From NCBI GenBank assembly GCA_003184365.1, contig NKYR01000082.1, positions 239-64,238 of the forward strand: DNA of 64,000 nt, written 5' to 3'. This stretch comes from Evernia prunastri. Its lineage: Eukaryota; Ascomycota; Lecanoromycetes; Lecanorales; Parmeliaceae. The notes beneath the pieces were generated by a model. That model did no database searches and was not told the origin of the DNA. It worked only from the letters and a program-made list of their open reading frames with translations. Shown here piece by piece: positions 21,838-33,688 of this stretch (positions are counted from its first letter, which is position 1; the number at the start of each line of letters is the position of its first letter). A program made the position numbers and the translations under genes.

Positions 21838-24523
21838 CCTTGTAACTACAATCGGAGGCGTTGCAAACAACCCACAGCGTCAGGTCGACTCTGCAATCAT
21901 GATGCTTCAGCCACTAGAACAGATCGATGAAGTACAAACAGGTTCATTCCGGTGAGATGTGCGCTGTGGATTTCAAGAGAACGGATCTATACAACAGGGA
22001 TCTTTGCAGCGTAAACCGCAGCGATTTAGAGAGGTTTCGCTGATATAGGAATTCGTACACCTTCTGAACCTTTACGGTTTACGGATATGTCCCTTCTTTT
22101 TCGTAGAAAGAACAACAGTAGGGCTGATTGCCACTAAGATTGACTACACTAAGGTAGTCGCTTGGCACGGTACACTGGGGGTACCGACTTTAGTATCCTC
22201 GGATTTTCAATCGCCATGTTTCTCATTTGGTACTCTGTTAATACCTTTTATAGATCTATCTTCCATATCTATGTACCTCCAGCATCCCAAGGAGGCTGAA
22301 GAGAGAGAAACGGACAGAAAGCTATGCGTGCTTACTTCTCATTGCGTACACGTTACAACGTCCAGAGGTGGAGAAAAAATTACAGCGACCAGACGGCAAC
22401 CCCCAAGGTGAAGACTAACATCAATTTCTGTGATCATGTGTGACGTTGGCAATTTCAACAAAGGGGATCATCTCCGGTCAGGTCTTCATGAGAGAAGAAT
22501 GAAGGTTTAGGGCCATCACCCACGTCCAAAGGGGCGACATGAAGGGAGAAGAGGGAGAGCGGTTCTCAAGAGCACGTGCTTAAAAAACAAAGTTCTTCCA
22601 TCTGGCATGCGACTAAAAATGAGCTGGCGACGATACGAAAGCTGAAAATACCGTGGTCCCCAGTGAGTCGCCAAACTGTTTGTTTGTACAATGACTGGTA
22701 TATCTCGGAGATTGATAAAAGCTGGGCGAAGGATGCGCTGGGTGCCAAGGTGACATGGTCGAGTGGTTCCCGCAGCTAAGCCTGCAGAGTCTTCTCGTGG
22801 TAGCTAAGACGCTACGATTATTCACACCGTAGTCACATCGTGGCGGGGGATCCAATGAATGGTGAGGCTTTGTGTCTTTACTCACGCAGACCCGATTTGA
22901 TACAACCTGCATGTCTGCGAGGTAAGGGCAGAGAAAAGCTGGCTTTCTTAAAGGTGGTTGTGACCTGGTATTTGTGAGGCTAGACCTATTGGCTTCGGTG
23001 TTGGAACCTTGTCAAGTACGAAGAGCAATTTCCGTCGACGAGATCCTTCGTATTAGATTGTGAGTCCAAGTGATCCAATCATCCAAGGAGCAGAGAACTG
23101 ATGAAGTTTTTTTAAAGGATATTACCGCCCACATTTTCGCCGAATGGTGCGTAAAAAGTACAAATCACGAGCAAGGTACAGGTTTTCCGGAGTCATTTCC
23201 GTAAGCTGCAGTATCTATCTACCTTTTACGGGTCACTTGTGACATGGTCGTATTACTACTGTTGCCGTTAGGCAAGAGAATGGGGGATCTGACCAGGCTT
23301 GAGGGTTCGCAGAAGCGATGGCCCGCTCTCGATCTTTGAACTTATTTCTACCCATGATCTTTAGTCCATACTAATTATAGTCCACCAAACCGTCCGAGGC
23401 TATACGGACCTCACTTTGTGGTACCAAGCGGCGGGTAAGCGGTGGTACGCGCTAACCTAGCAGGGTTCTTCCGGACTAAAGCAAGTCACTAAGGCAAGTC
23501 AATGTAAGTAAGGTAGTATTCGGTGAGCCGCTCGTGATGACCCCCTTTTCCTCTAGTCGCAACGGTTAGTCAAGCCGTCTCGCTTCTGATGAGTACCTTA
23601 ATTCTTAAGTAATGATGTACCTAAGTACTTCAGAGGCTAGAGATGACCACGGTGCGGTTGCGCTTGTGAGGATTTCTTCGGTGATGAAGGGATGCCTAGA
23701 CTCTAGAGTACCTGGGCAAAGACAGTAGGTGCCGTTAGTATAATAGTTATTTTCTGGGCAACCTGTCATCCTCTTGCAGGTCTAGGGCTAATAGGTAAAT
23801 TAGTATCTTACGACCGTATAGTATTTCTCATTACCTACCTACTCTATAACTTTTGATGAGAGAATACCATGGTAGCGATGACCATCCCGCTTCCCCACGT
23901 GAGTGATAAGTCGCTGGAGTGGGGGCTGCGATTCGAGGATCTAAGGTAGCGAAACTAAGGAGGTGCGCGGGATAGCGATATCTCTAGTCTTTTACCGGTT
24001 TACCCCATGGAACTAACTCAAAATTATCCGTCTGCACGAAATAATACTCTACGAAAGTAAGCGTGTATGTAAGCAGCTCGTGCCACTGCCCGAGCATTGT
24101 GATCCGATTATACCTTGGTTAGTGCAAAGTGAAATTGCAAGATACCTATCGCGCTGTGAGCCTGTGAACCTCATACCTTATTTACCCATGATTAATCTAT
24201 TACCTATACTACCATTGCCTATCATGGACATTCCTTCTTCTATTGCCCTTCAGCCAAGCCAATATTGCGGGCCCTGGATGTATAGCTTCAGTCCGAGCCA
24301 GTCTAGACTTTCGAACTCAATGAATGGATTCAATCCTTGCCCGCTTCTCCTGGGGACTCCTCCGTGTAATGGCCCTCTACAAAACCTCGCTCCTTTCCTC
24401 CTCAGTTCGAACTCACTCTTCAATCCTTCCCTGTCGTTGTTACCTGCAGTTTTTGCATAGTCCCTCGCTTCCGGAGATCGAGAAAGAGGCCATCAATTCC
24501 GCCTTGCTTGATGGTCGTTGATC
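21838..24523. other. 2.7-kb intergenic region
   Basis: No gene recognised. A perfect 10-bp palindrome AGCACGTGCT with a CACGTG core lies at 22571-22580, a possible bHLH-type site. Many GTAC/TACC-rich short motifs occur at 23400-23900. Short frames at 22566-22912 and 24080-24521 show no family signature. Confidence 0.45.
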
Positions 24524-27500
24524 ATGGCACCAAACTTCTTCTATCTCTACTCATTCACGCTGTCAGCCTTGATAGTACGCAGTGTTACCCTCCGAAGATC
24601 AGTCAGGAGAGATGGTTAACAGTGTTCTCAGTTCAGCCTCTCAGATGCCTCCCCTCGAGTCCATAGCTCGCTGCAAAAGCGAGATCTGGTGGTACCCAGC
24701 ACCCTCCCTACCAACTGGACGTCTCTAGGTTGCTACAAGTACGTACTTACCTTCACCCGTGCAACACTTCCCGCATAGCTCTAATTCCCCGCGTCAGTGA
24801 CACGACGAACATGCGCGCTCTGGCGGGCGATTACTATGCCGATGCCACGAAGATGACCGATGAGTCCTGTATCGCATATTGCAGTAGCAAGAAATTCCCC
24901 ATAGCCGGAACGGAATACTCGCAAGAGTGCTGTAAGTTCCCATATTCACTTCACAGTTCGGTCAAAGTGATACTCTTGCTGAAGTGGCGTGAGTTCTGCA
25001 GATTGCGGGAATACACTAGGCGGCGGGTCCATTGCGGCACCAACAGGGGATTGTAACATGGCATGCGCAGGCAATTCCACCGAACCATGCGGAGGAATCA
25101 ACCGATTGAATGTGTTCGCAAATCCGGCCAAGATACCTGCGAATAATCCAGGACCAAACGGTTGGACGCTGATTGGGTGCTATACGTGAGTGAGCCATAG
25201 ATTCGTTTGCCCGCTGTTAATTGTTTGCCATCCACTTCGCTGACACGGATGGACGTGCAGGGATCAAGTGAACCGCACTCTCTCGTCCGGGTATGCAACG
25301 CCTGGAGGGGCGGGATCATTGACGGTGGCCCTCTGTGTAGCTATCTGCGGGCAGAACAATCAAAAATATGCTGGTGTGGAATATGGAGAAGAGTGCCGTG
25401 CGCATCCCATTTATCATTAATCATCCTCTACGGTCGCGGGCTAACAGAATCCAAAGATTGCGGTAACTCATTTTCCGGTGGAGGTGGTCCCGCTCCAGAT
25501 GGGTTATCAGGATGTAACATGCCCTGCACTGGAAACTCATCTGAGTTCTGTGGTGGTCCCTATAGACTGGATATGTACCAAGCTCCCGGTACCGGCGCAA
25601 AGCCAATCACCATCAGCTCTCTCTCTCCTTCGTCTCTTACGTCTCTTACGGTATCATCTTCGAAGGCTTCATCCTCGGTGGTTATCTCTTCACGAACATC
25701 AGTAGCAACCTCTCCTGCCACACCAAGTCTGACAACCTCGTCCCCATCGTCTTCTGCTGTAACAAAGACCCCTTCAGCCTCATCCTCAACATTGTCAACG
25801 CCAACAATCCCATCATCTACGTCACGATCATCGACTGGCTACTCATCACCGTCTTCTACGACAGCTTCATCGGTAGCTTCATCACTTCCAAAAGTTTCCT
25901 CATCAACAGCATTGTCACCTACGACTTCATCGGCTGCCTCATCAGTTTCCAAGATCTCCTCTGCAACGTCCTCTTCAGTCAAGACTTCCGCCTCAACGTT
26001 GGCGTCATCTAAAGGCGCGTCGTCTGCCAGCGTCACCTCTTCAACAATCATGAGCATGAAGATCTCATCTTCAATGATCTCTTCCGTGCCCAGTCAAGCA
26101 AGCTCATCCGTCGCTCCTTCAGCATCATCTTCTATGATCTCTTCCGCAATCAGTAAGACAATGCCATCCGTCGCTTCTCCAGTCTCATCTTCCGTGATCT
26201 CCTCGACAATCAGTAAAACTTCGTCATCCGTCGCTTCTTCAACCTCTTCGGCACCTTCTATGAGCACCTCGACAGCAGGAGGCCTTCCCCCAGGATGGGT
26301 CTACAAGGGGTGCTACATCGACAATGCCAATGGACGAGTCCTCCCCATGCAACAGCCTGATAATTCAAGTCTTACAGTGGAGTCATGCGTCAAATCTTGC
26401 TATCAACTGGGCTACTCTGTTTCAGGCATGGAATATAGCACTCAGTGTTTTTGCGGCAATGCCATCTACAGTGGAGGAGCTCTTGCGTCATCAGACTCCG
26501 AATGTGTCATGCCATGTGGTGGTAATGCGAGCGAGAAGTGTGGTGCTGGCAACAGACTGAGCATATACTCAAATGGAACACTGACAACATATCAACCGGC
26601 TGTAGCGCAGACGTCTGGCTTGCCTGGCTCATGGACATACGATGGATGTTATAAGTAAGTAAAACCATGCCTCTTCTCGCAACGAGACCCCTCGTATACA
26701 TTTACGGTCTCGCTCCCCGCTGACTTTTGACAATAGTGAGGCCGCCAATAACGTAAAAGCGTTCAGGTACAAGATCACCAACACATACAACAATAGCGCA
26801 CAAAACTGCCTGAGTCTGTGCTCTACCTACGGTTATCCAGTTGGCGGGATGGAGTATGGTGATGAATGTTGTAAGTGCTTTCTCCTAATTCCAAACATGG
26901 AGTGAGTTATTGACGGGGAAAACATCAGATTGCGGAGACCCAGTAGATCTCACTAATGCAAAATCCACAAAGCAGTCAGATGCCGTGTGTGACATGGCTT
27001 GTTCTGGTGATCCCCGATATCTCTGCGGTTCAGGAAATCTCCTTAGCATATACAGATGGACTGGGACACCACTGTATACATGGCATACGCCTCAAGGTAG
27101 TGCCGCTGGTAAATATCAACTACTGATCGGTGGCGTTGTGGTGCCTCTCATAACCTCACAAACCATTACTGGCAAGGTAACCTTTCTCGAGAAACACGGC
27201 ACCGGAGCAGCAAACTCCACAGGAGCTTACGAGTTGGATGTCTCCAAGGTCAACGACTTTGCATCGGCGTGGCGAACAATGAACGGTCTCAAAACCGACG
27301 TGTTTTGCTCCGCGGGCCTTACTTTGCCAGACAAAGCTGGAAGGCAGATCAATATCGGTGGTTGGTCTTTGACTTCTACATTCGGCGTCAGAATATATTG
27401 GCCTGGCGGTCCGACGAACGACTGGCAAGAGAATGTGGCCGAGTTGACTCTCCAAAATGGACGCTGGTATCCCAGTGCCATGATCATGGCGAATGGAGCT

Positions 27501-28616
27501 ATCCTTGTGGTTGGCGGCGAGAGCGGTTCAAACGCTGGACCTGTTCCCACATTGGAGATTCTTCCCAATCCAAATAATAATCCGGTGGTCTACCTGGATT
27601 ACTTGAATCGCACCGATCCTTGGAATCTATATCCATTCCTGGCAGTTCTGCCTTCTGGTGGAATTTTCATCGCTTACTACAACGAGGCCAGGATCCTGGA
27701 TGAACAAACCTTCGCAACAAAGAAGCAGCTACCAAACATTCCGGGCGCGGTCGATAACTTCCTAGGTGGACGTACATATCCGCTAGAAGGGACAGCCGTA
27801 CTTCTGCCCCAACATGCACCATATTCAGATCCATTGACGGTGCTCATCTGCGGTGGATCGACTCCATACGCAGGCGTCGCCCTCGACAATTGCGTTTCCA
27901 TGCAGCCTGAAGTCGGCGCAAATTGGACAATTGAGCGTATGCCCTCACAACGCGTCATGCCTTGCATCAGTACGCTTCCCGATGGCACTTATTTGATCCT
28001 TAACGGCGCACTTTCAGGTGTTGCTGGGTTCGGCCTCGCAACTGTACCCAATCTCAACGCACTCCTCTACGACCCTAGTCAGCCGGTGGGCTCGCGCATT
28101 TCAATAATGAGCAATACCATCGTTGCCCGTCTGTATCATTCAGAAGCTATCCTTCTCCAGGACGGACGCGTCATGGTCTCGGGTTCCGATCCCGAGGATA
28201 ATATCAACCCCGAGGAGTACCGGGTCGAAGTGTTCATCCCGCCATACCTCCTCTCGGGCCTCCCTCAGCCCACCTACACCATTCAGAACACCGACTGGAC
28301 ATACGGCACCACGGTCTCCATAACCGTCACCTCGGGCAGCACCGCGAATTTGCGCGTTTCCCTCCTAGGCGCGGAATCGAGCACTCACGGCAACAGCATG
28401 GGCCAGCGCATTTTGTTTCCAGCCGTTTCGTGCGCGGGAAGCACGTGCACGATCACGGCGCCACCGAACGCGCACGTCTGTCCGCCTGGTTGGTTCCAGC
28501 TTTTTGTGCTGGATGGGCCGACCCCGAGCCACTCGACCTATGTGAGGATCGGCGGGGATCCGGCGGGGTTGGGAAAGTGGCCTGCGTTTCCAGATTTTGA
28601 TACGCCGGGGGTCTAG
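24524..28616 (+). CDS. Secreted WSC-domain glyoxal oxidase (copper radical oxidase)
   Basis: Eight exons give 1210 aa: 24524-24574, 24632-24738, 24798-24931, 25002-25185, 25261-25397, 25457-26654, 26737-26870, 26929-28616. After a signal peptide come WSC domains at about 46-136, 152-247, 485-573 and 597-690, with a Ser/Thr-rich linker (248-480) between the second and third. The C-terminal glyoxal/galactose-oxidase module has all metal-radical residues: Cys775 (FCSAG) and Tyr829 (RWYPS) for the thioether cofactor, Tyr1051-His1052 (RLYHSE) and His1135 (STHGN). The family oxidises aldehydes or alcohols to acids or aldehydes with release of H2O2 outside the cell. WSC domains bind glycans and probably anchor it to cell wall or plant material. 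Introns fall at matching positions in WSC1, 2 and 4 but are absent in WSC3. Confidence 0.93.
26077..26256 (+). repeat. Three 60-bp tandem repeats in the Ser/Thr linker
   Basis: Units begin at 26077, 26137 and 26197, each opening ATCTCYTCSG and containing TCATCCGTCGCT. They encode 20-residue Ser-rich units (ISSxxSxxxSSVAxSxSSSx). Clean in-phase units inside a secreted, probably O-glycosylated linker suggest recent expansion or contraction. Confidence 0.75.
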
Positions 28617-29025
28617 GAACGTATCGTGTGATCGGGAGGGATCGAGTATACGAAGGAATGATATACGAAAGATGATTTACGCCAAGGTGTAGACCCATGA
28701 GGTCACTATAATATTAATTCAATTACTCAAGTCTCCAAAAGGTCCCTATAATAGTATAGTTTCACTTAAGCCTCCAAAATTCCTTAGTAGTCTATCCCTG
28801 AATTGCCATCCAAGATGCCTACCATGACCAAGCGTGTTCAATCACTCATTGACTTACCTTCAAACACGCTGCTGCGCATAATAGCAGCAGTGTTCTTCCC
28901 CCCCCCCTCCCCATCCCCCCCACTCCTCCCTGTCACGATCGGATTCGTCCAGTTGACGAGATGGACAGCCCACTGAAACCAAAACTACCTGATCGAGACA
29001 GAGTACGAAATCAAAATCAAATGAT
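28617..29025. other. Intergenic with poly-C tract
   Basis: Contains a C-homopolymer-rich stretch near 28899-28921 and no recognisable gene. A frame starting near 28814 (MPTMTKRVQ...) ends quickly and has no zinc-cluster signature, so it does not supply a DNA-binding domain for the next gene. Confidence 0.45.
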
Positions 29026-30480
29026 ATGACTTCAGGGAAGTTCGTGGACGAGACGCCTCGATTGGCAGAACACTATGCACATAGGCACTACGTTTACGAT
29101 GAAATCGATCAAGCTCCGCAGAATAATAGTGACAAAGTCGATTCCGCCGTAGTAGTGTGGAGTCCCAATTCTCTCCACGGCTCACAGTACAACAACAACA
29201 GAAAGCGTGCTGCGCTTACGGTACCTCGGTGTCTTGAGAGTAATCCCCTGGGGTCCTCACTTGTCTATTGCTTGGATAGTAAGGTGAAGGGAACTTTGAT
29301 TCCGTTATGGCTCGTTGGCTCATTCTTTCAATTTGTCCCGGCTCGCATGGGTCGCAACGCCGCCCTCGACGACGCAGTCTCCTGTCTCTGTGGAATCTAT
29401 CAATCTCCATACAACTTCCATATGGGCATTTACCAGAGTTATGTCAGAGCTTTGTCCTCTTTGCGCGGCTGCCTTGGTGATACATCTCTCCGCATGGAAT
29501 CAGAGACCTTGTGTGCATCGATCTTGTTGCAGATGTGTGAGGTGAGTGTTACCCACGCAACTTTCATCAATTAGGAATTCCGCTTAGTGTTGCTGACCTT
29601 GTAAAGCTTATTGTAAATGTTGATAGAGGAAGGTGGAGTAACCTTGCAAGCGGAACCACCGTTCTTCTGTATTCTCGTGGTGTCCACGGATACACAAGTC
29701 CTTTTGATCACGCAATGCTGGAGTCTCAACTAAGTGTTATCGTGTGTACTACATCTACTACCTATGTTGATTCGTTGTGCGCAAAAATTCAGCTGACGTC
29801 TATCATCTCTGGTATAGTTGGGTCAAACCTTGAAGTCCAGAGAACAATGTTTCCTGCGCAACCCAGAATGGCGGGCTCTCCTGCTACAGAGCCCAGCATG
29901 GCCATTTCAGAACTTACAGTCACGAACCCTGAGCTTACGATCTCGACTCCTGACCATTCTAGTCGACGTGCCAAGCTTGATCTTCCATTGCTCGAAAATA
30001 CACAAGGACTCGGTACCTGAAACGCGTTGGGATGAACGATCAGAATCGCTGATGCACAAAGCAATTAAGATATCCGATGATTTGAAGGAGTGGATTACGG
30101 CCGAAGCTGAACCTCTGTTCTTATCCAATGCCTCATCGCAACGAGTCATCCCAGGGCAAATAGAGTATCCTGATCTCATATCCGGTGTTTTGGATTGTGT
30201 CGCTAACACGGCACTCCTCACTATTGGTAATGTTTTGCGCCTCTTATACCATGCAAGACTACGGTCTAGCAGTCTTCCGGGCCTAAGTACGCCACACTGG
30301 TTAGAGATTAGCAAGCTCCTCGACGACCAAGAGACGATCAAACAGCGACGTCAACGTGCAATGAGAGCCTTCAGTTTCGTTCAGGGTCAGTCGGAACTCG
30401 CTGCCAAACCCCTTGATTTTGGCCTGCGACAAGTCGATTCTGGTGCTTTTGGTGACTCGATTGATGATCGGGGTGAATGA
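29026..30480 (+). CDS. Fungal transcription-factor-like protein lacking the Zn2Cys6 domain
   Basis: Three exons (29026-29541, 29607-29741, 29818-30480) give 437 aa. The region FFQFVPARMGRNAALDDAVSCL, then SLxGCLGDTSLRMESETLCASILLQMCE and the late AMRAFSFVQGQSELAAKPLDFGLRQ match the conserved middle and C-terminal parts of a large group of Zn2Cys6 regulators. No CX2CX6C cluster is found in the N-terminus or in the 400 bp upstream. The protein is therefore a natural zinc-less relative, a gene that has lost its first exon, or an annotation with a distant 5' exon. It lies between the PKS/oxidase and the monooxygenase, so a cluster-regulator role is possible but unproven. Confidence 0.7.
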
Positions 30481-31108
30481 CGAGAATAAGTTGGGCGAAA
30501 GTCTTTGAAACATGTGAAGACGCTGTATTGCCGTACGAGAAAGTTGTGGAATGGTACAATTCGATCAAGTTCCGGTACCCACTCCTCTGCAAGTTTGCCA
30601 AACATACATTCGAAGACAACGTTCGATAGTCAGAGAGCCACGGATGTGCGTCTCTGCAGAATAAAGCAAACCGCATATCCCAGCGACAACATTTGAATTC
30701 TGCATCTCGGATCGCTAGACCACGTTGCAATGTTTGGGTCTCTCAAAGACGACCAATGACCGCTGACATCGGAGACTCGCACACTTCCACCGTCAACGAG
30801 ATTGGGTCTCAGCCAGCCAGCGCATCGTCAAGTCTGTCAGAGCTACTCAACCACGTCGTCATGAATTATGGCTAGCGAAACCGCCACGAAGGCCAAACAC
30901 CGTCTATTCATAAGTGTTGTTGAAACCTTTCCCCAGCCCTTCACCAACTCTCCTCAATTCTCCTTCAAGGACTTCCATCCCACCCGAACCCCCATCCCGC
31001 AATTCAAGTCTCAAGACATTAAGCCATCTCCTAACGACCCACCACAACTACTAAAAGATCATCAAGCCCTCAAGACCATCCGCAAGAACAAGAAAAATCC
31101 AAAACGCC
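30481..31108. other. Intergenic, no gene recognised
   Basis: Short frames only. The interval 30868-31108 is a pyrimidine/adenine-rich leader-like stretch directly before the 87-aa gene; a 129-codon frame across it starts at 30868 in a different phase and is unlikely to be coding. Confidence 0.4.
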
Positions 31109-31520
31109 ATGCCATCACCTTCCGACCTCAACAAAAAGGCATCAAGCAAGCCAGCCCCACCCCAAGAGGAGACACAATCGGCAACCGCCGTCGCCGAGGA
31201 TCTACTATCGGAGGGCCCCGAACTGAGACATCTGGAAAGTACCATCGTAAGCAATAACCCCAACCCAACACAAGGATTCCACATGCCGCGCCCCCCCCCC
31301 CTTTCCCTCTCTCTCCTGGATTTTCCACCTTTCCATCCATCCACCCACCCACCCATCCCAAACCAAACTAACCCTCCCCCCCACCCCCGCACAGACAAAC
31401 ATCGAAGGCCTCATCGGCGACCTAATGCATGATGTCCGGATGCAAAAGGCCAAGGAGGCGGGCATGCAGCTGAAGCTGCAAGACATGCATAGGCAGCTCG
31501 ACGAGTTCAAAAACCGCTAG
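31109..31520 (+). CDS. Small hypothetical protein, 87 aa, helical C-terminus
   Basis: Two exons (31109-31246 and 31395-31520) join in phase 0 across a 148-bp GT-AG intron whose middle is poly-C and C/T-rich. The N-terminal half is polar and disordered (KKASSKPAPPQEETQSA). The second half is a charged amphipathic helix rich in Met, Lys and Gln (GDLMHDVRMQKAKEAG, LQDMHRQLDEFK), suggesting a short coiled coil. I do not recognise a named family. The clean splice junction and coherent helix support a real gene of unknown function. Confidence 0.6.
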
Positions 31521-32243
31521 GTGAGAGAGTGGCCCCCCCCCCAACCCCAAAAAAAAGGTCGGGCTGGGTTCGATTGGGTTTGTCGTGGCGAGCTTTTTCC
31601 GGCGCCCGCTCCCCTTGCGGGTTTGGGGGGGGTGGGGTTTGAATTCGGTGGGGTGGGAGTTGAGAGATAGATAGATTACTTTGGAGGTGGGAGCTGGGGA
31701 GCAAAGGAATTGGATACCCGGACCGATCGATGACTAGATATTGCGAGACTGCTCCTGTTATTGTAGGATTCCGTTCCCCCCCCCGCCCCCCCCTGTCTCT
31801 CTCTCTGTCTCTCTATGTGATAGTATCAGCGACAAAGACTCTCTCTTGCACGGGGTTAAAGACCGATGACTCGTACGGCAGGCGTGGGATCTGAGTTTGT
31901 GCTGTTTGCGATCTGAAGAGTGATGGATTCAGAGCATACCATTGCATTCAACGTCTATTGTGACAGCTTCGATAGCCAGATTTGTTTCAACGCTTTACAC
32001 ACTGTATACAAGCTGGAAAGGTACGCGAGATAGCGATCGGAACCTTCTATTCTATGCCATATCAGAAAAAAGCAGCGAACGGATCTTCCCTACTCACACA
32101 CCCGGCTAGATGATGGCAATCTCACAAACAACCGTCCCCTCCCTAAGGCATCAGAACTCCTGACAACGAGAAGCAGAGCGGAATCCCGCAGAAATGCCAA
32201 ACCAACCCATCCCTCCCCTCGCGAACACCCATACCCGCAACAT
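31521..32243. other. Intergenic with homopolymer and CT-repeat tracts
   Basis: Contains poly-C/poly-G runs (31532-31541, 31625-31640, 31776-31792) and a (TC)n tract at about 31793-31812. There is no gene. It separates the convergent 3' ends of the 87-aa gene and the monooxygenase. Confidence 0.55.
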
Positions 32244-33688
32244 TCAAACGCGCTGCCGGAGCTCAAGGTTCGGCAGCGCGCCTTGCCCCCACCGCTCCGC
32301 TTTATCCTTCAGCTCGGCCTCCTCTCTCAGCCTCGCCGCCTCCCTCTGCTTCGCCCGACCCTGTAGCCGTGCGACGCGCTCGTCGATGCCGCCCGCGCTG
32401 AAATGGCTCCGCAAGCCGCCCCACGTCTTTTCCATATTCTCCCTCGCGCGCTCGAACATGGAGCTCTCGTACTCGTTCAGAGCGGCGGCCAGGGAGCCGT
32501 GGAGGTCGGTTTCGAAGTCGTCCTTGCGCTTCGACAGCGCTCGGGATAGGTCCAGGGCGTCGGCGAGGGCGACGTTCACGCCGACGCCGGCGAAGGGGGT
32601 CATGAGGTGGGCGGCGTCGCCGAGGAGGGTCACGCCGGGCCGCGGTGACCATTTCATGCCGATGGGCAGCATCCAGAGTACCCTCGGGATCAGGCCGTCG
32701 GAAGCCTCGACGGCGATGACGCGCTTCAGGTCTTCGTGGCAATCGCCGAAGTAACGCTCGGTGAACATCTTTTGGGCGAGATGGCGTTGGTCCCAGTCGA
32801 TGTCGCAGTCATGGACCCAAGTCTCGGGCTGGCGCACGGCGGCATAGACCCGAATGCCGTCGTTACCGTTTCGTTGGCAAACCAAGGCTCGACCTTCGTC
32901 GAACATGAAGCAACTCCCCTGGCCTGTAAAGTTGGAGAGCCACTGTTTCTTTGTGCTGACTTGCAGGGCGCTCAGCTCGATCAGAGTGATGCCGGAATAG
33001 AACGGCTGCTGGTCTGTGAGTAAGGGTCGGACTTTTGACCAGGCACCGTCCGCGCCAACAACCAGGTTGAAGCCCTTCTCCACCCCATCGACGAAGTGGA
33101 GATCATAGTGGGTGTTGGGAGTCTCGGAAGATTCGACGCGGATGAGCTTTCTGTTCCACTGAATGATATCAGGTTGGAGGGAGTCCAGAAGGATGTCTCG
33201 CAGCTTGGCACGGTCGATCTCGGGTCGTTCTCTCGACTCGTCAGACTTGACCTTGTCGCTGTTGTTCTCGTCCCACAAGACTCTGCCATCACTTTTCACC
33301 AGCTTCATCGCCTCCGCACCGGGAAGGGAGTGCTTCTGGAAATCCTCGAACAGACCGGCTTCACGTAGGGCAAGCTGGCCCGATTCGCGATGCAGATCCA
33401 CGATACCTCCTACACAGAATGCCAAGTCAGCATTACTTCTTCCTGGGTTACGAGACCTATTTGAAAGGTACAAGAACCCTGCCGCTCCTGCAATATGGTT
33501 TGTGTTTGTGGCGCAGGCTCTGCTCTGAAGAGGGTCGACTCATTCAAATTGTACTAACCTTGATCTCGAACGAAGCGATCATAGTCCAATTCGAAAATGG
33601 TACATTGCAATCCATTATGTTGAAGGAGGCAAGCGAGTGTCAGGCCTCCCGGACCAGCTCCAATAATGGCAATGCGAGGAGCAGACAT
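32244..33688 (-). CDS. FAD-dependent monooxygenase (TetX / salicylate-hydroxylase-like)
   Basis: Two exons (33688-33559 and 33409-32244, 149-bp intron) give 431 aa. The dinucleotide-binding motif IIGAGPGGLTLACLLQ sits near the start and ends in the acidic residue of the second strand (FELD). The DG motif is LVVGADGAWSKVRP, and the C-terminal FAD ribityl motif is GVTLLGDAAHLMTPFAGVGV. The layout is that of class A single-component flavoprotein hydroxylases. The closest in style is the TetX group, which hydroxylates small aromatic or polycyclic substrates with NADPH and O2. The C-terminus is an extended charged helix. Sited 10 kb from the PKS, it is a plausible tailoring enzyme, but it could serve independent detoxification. 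Confidence 0.9.
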
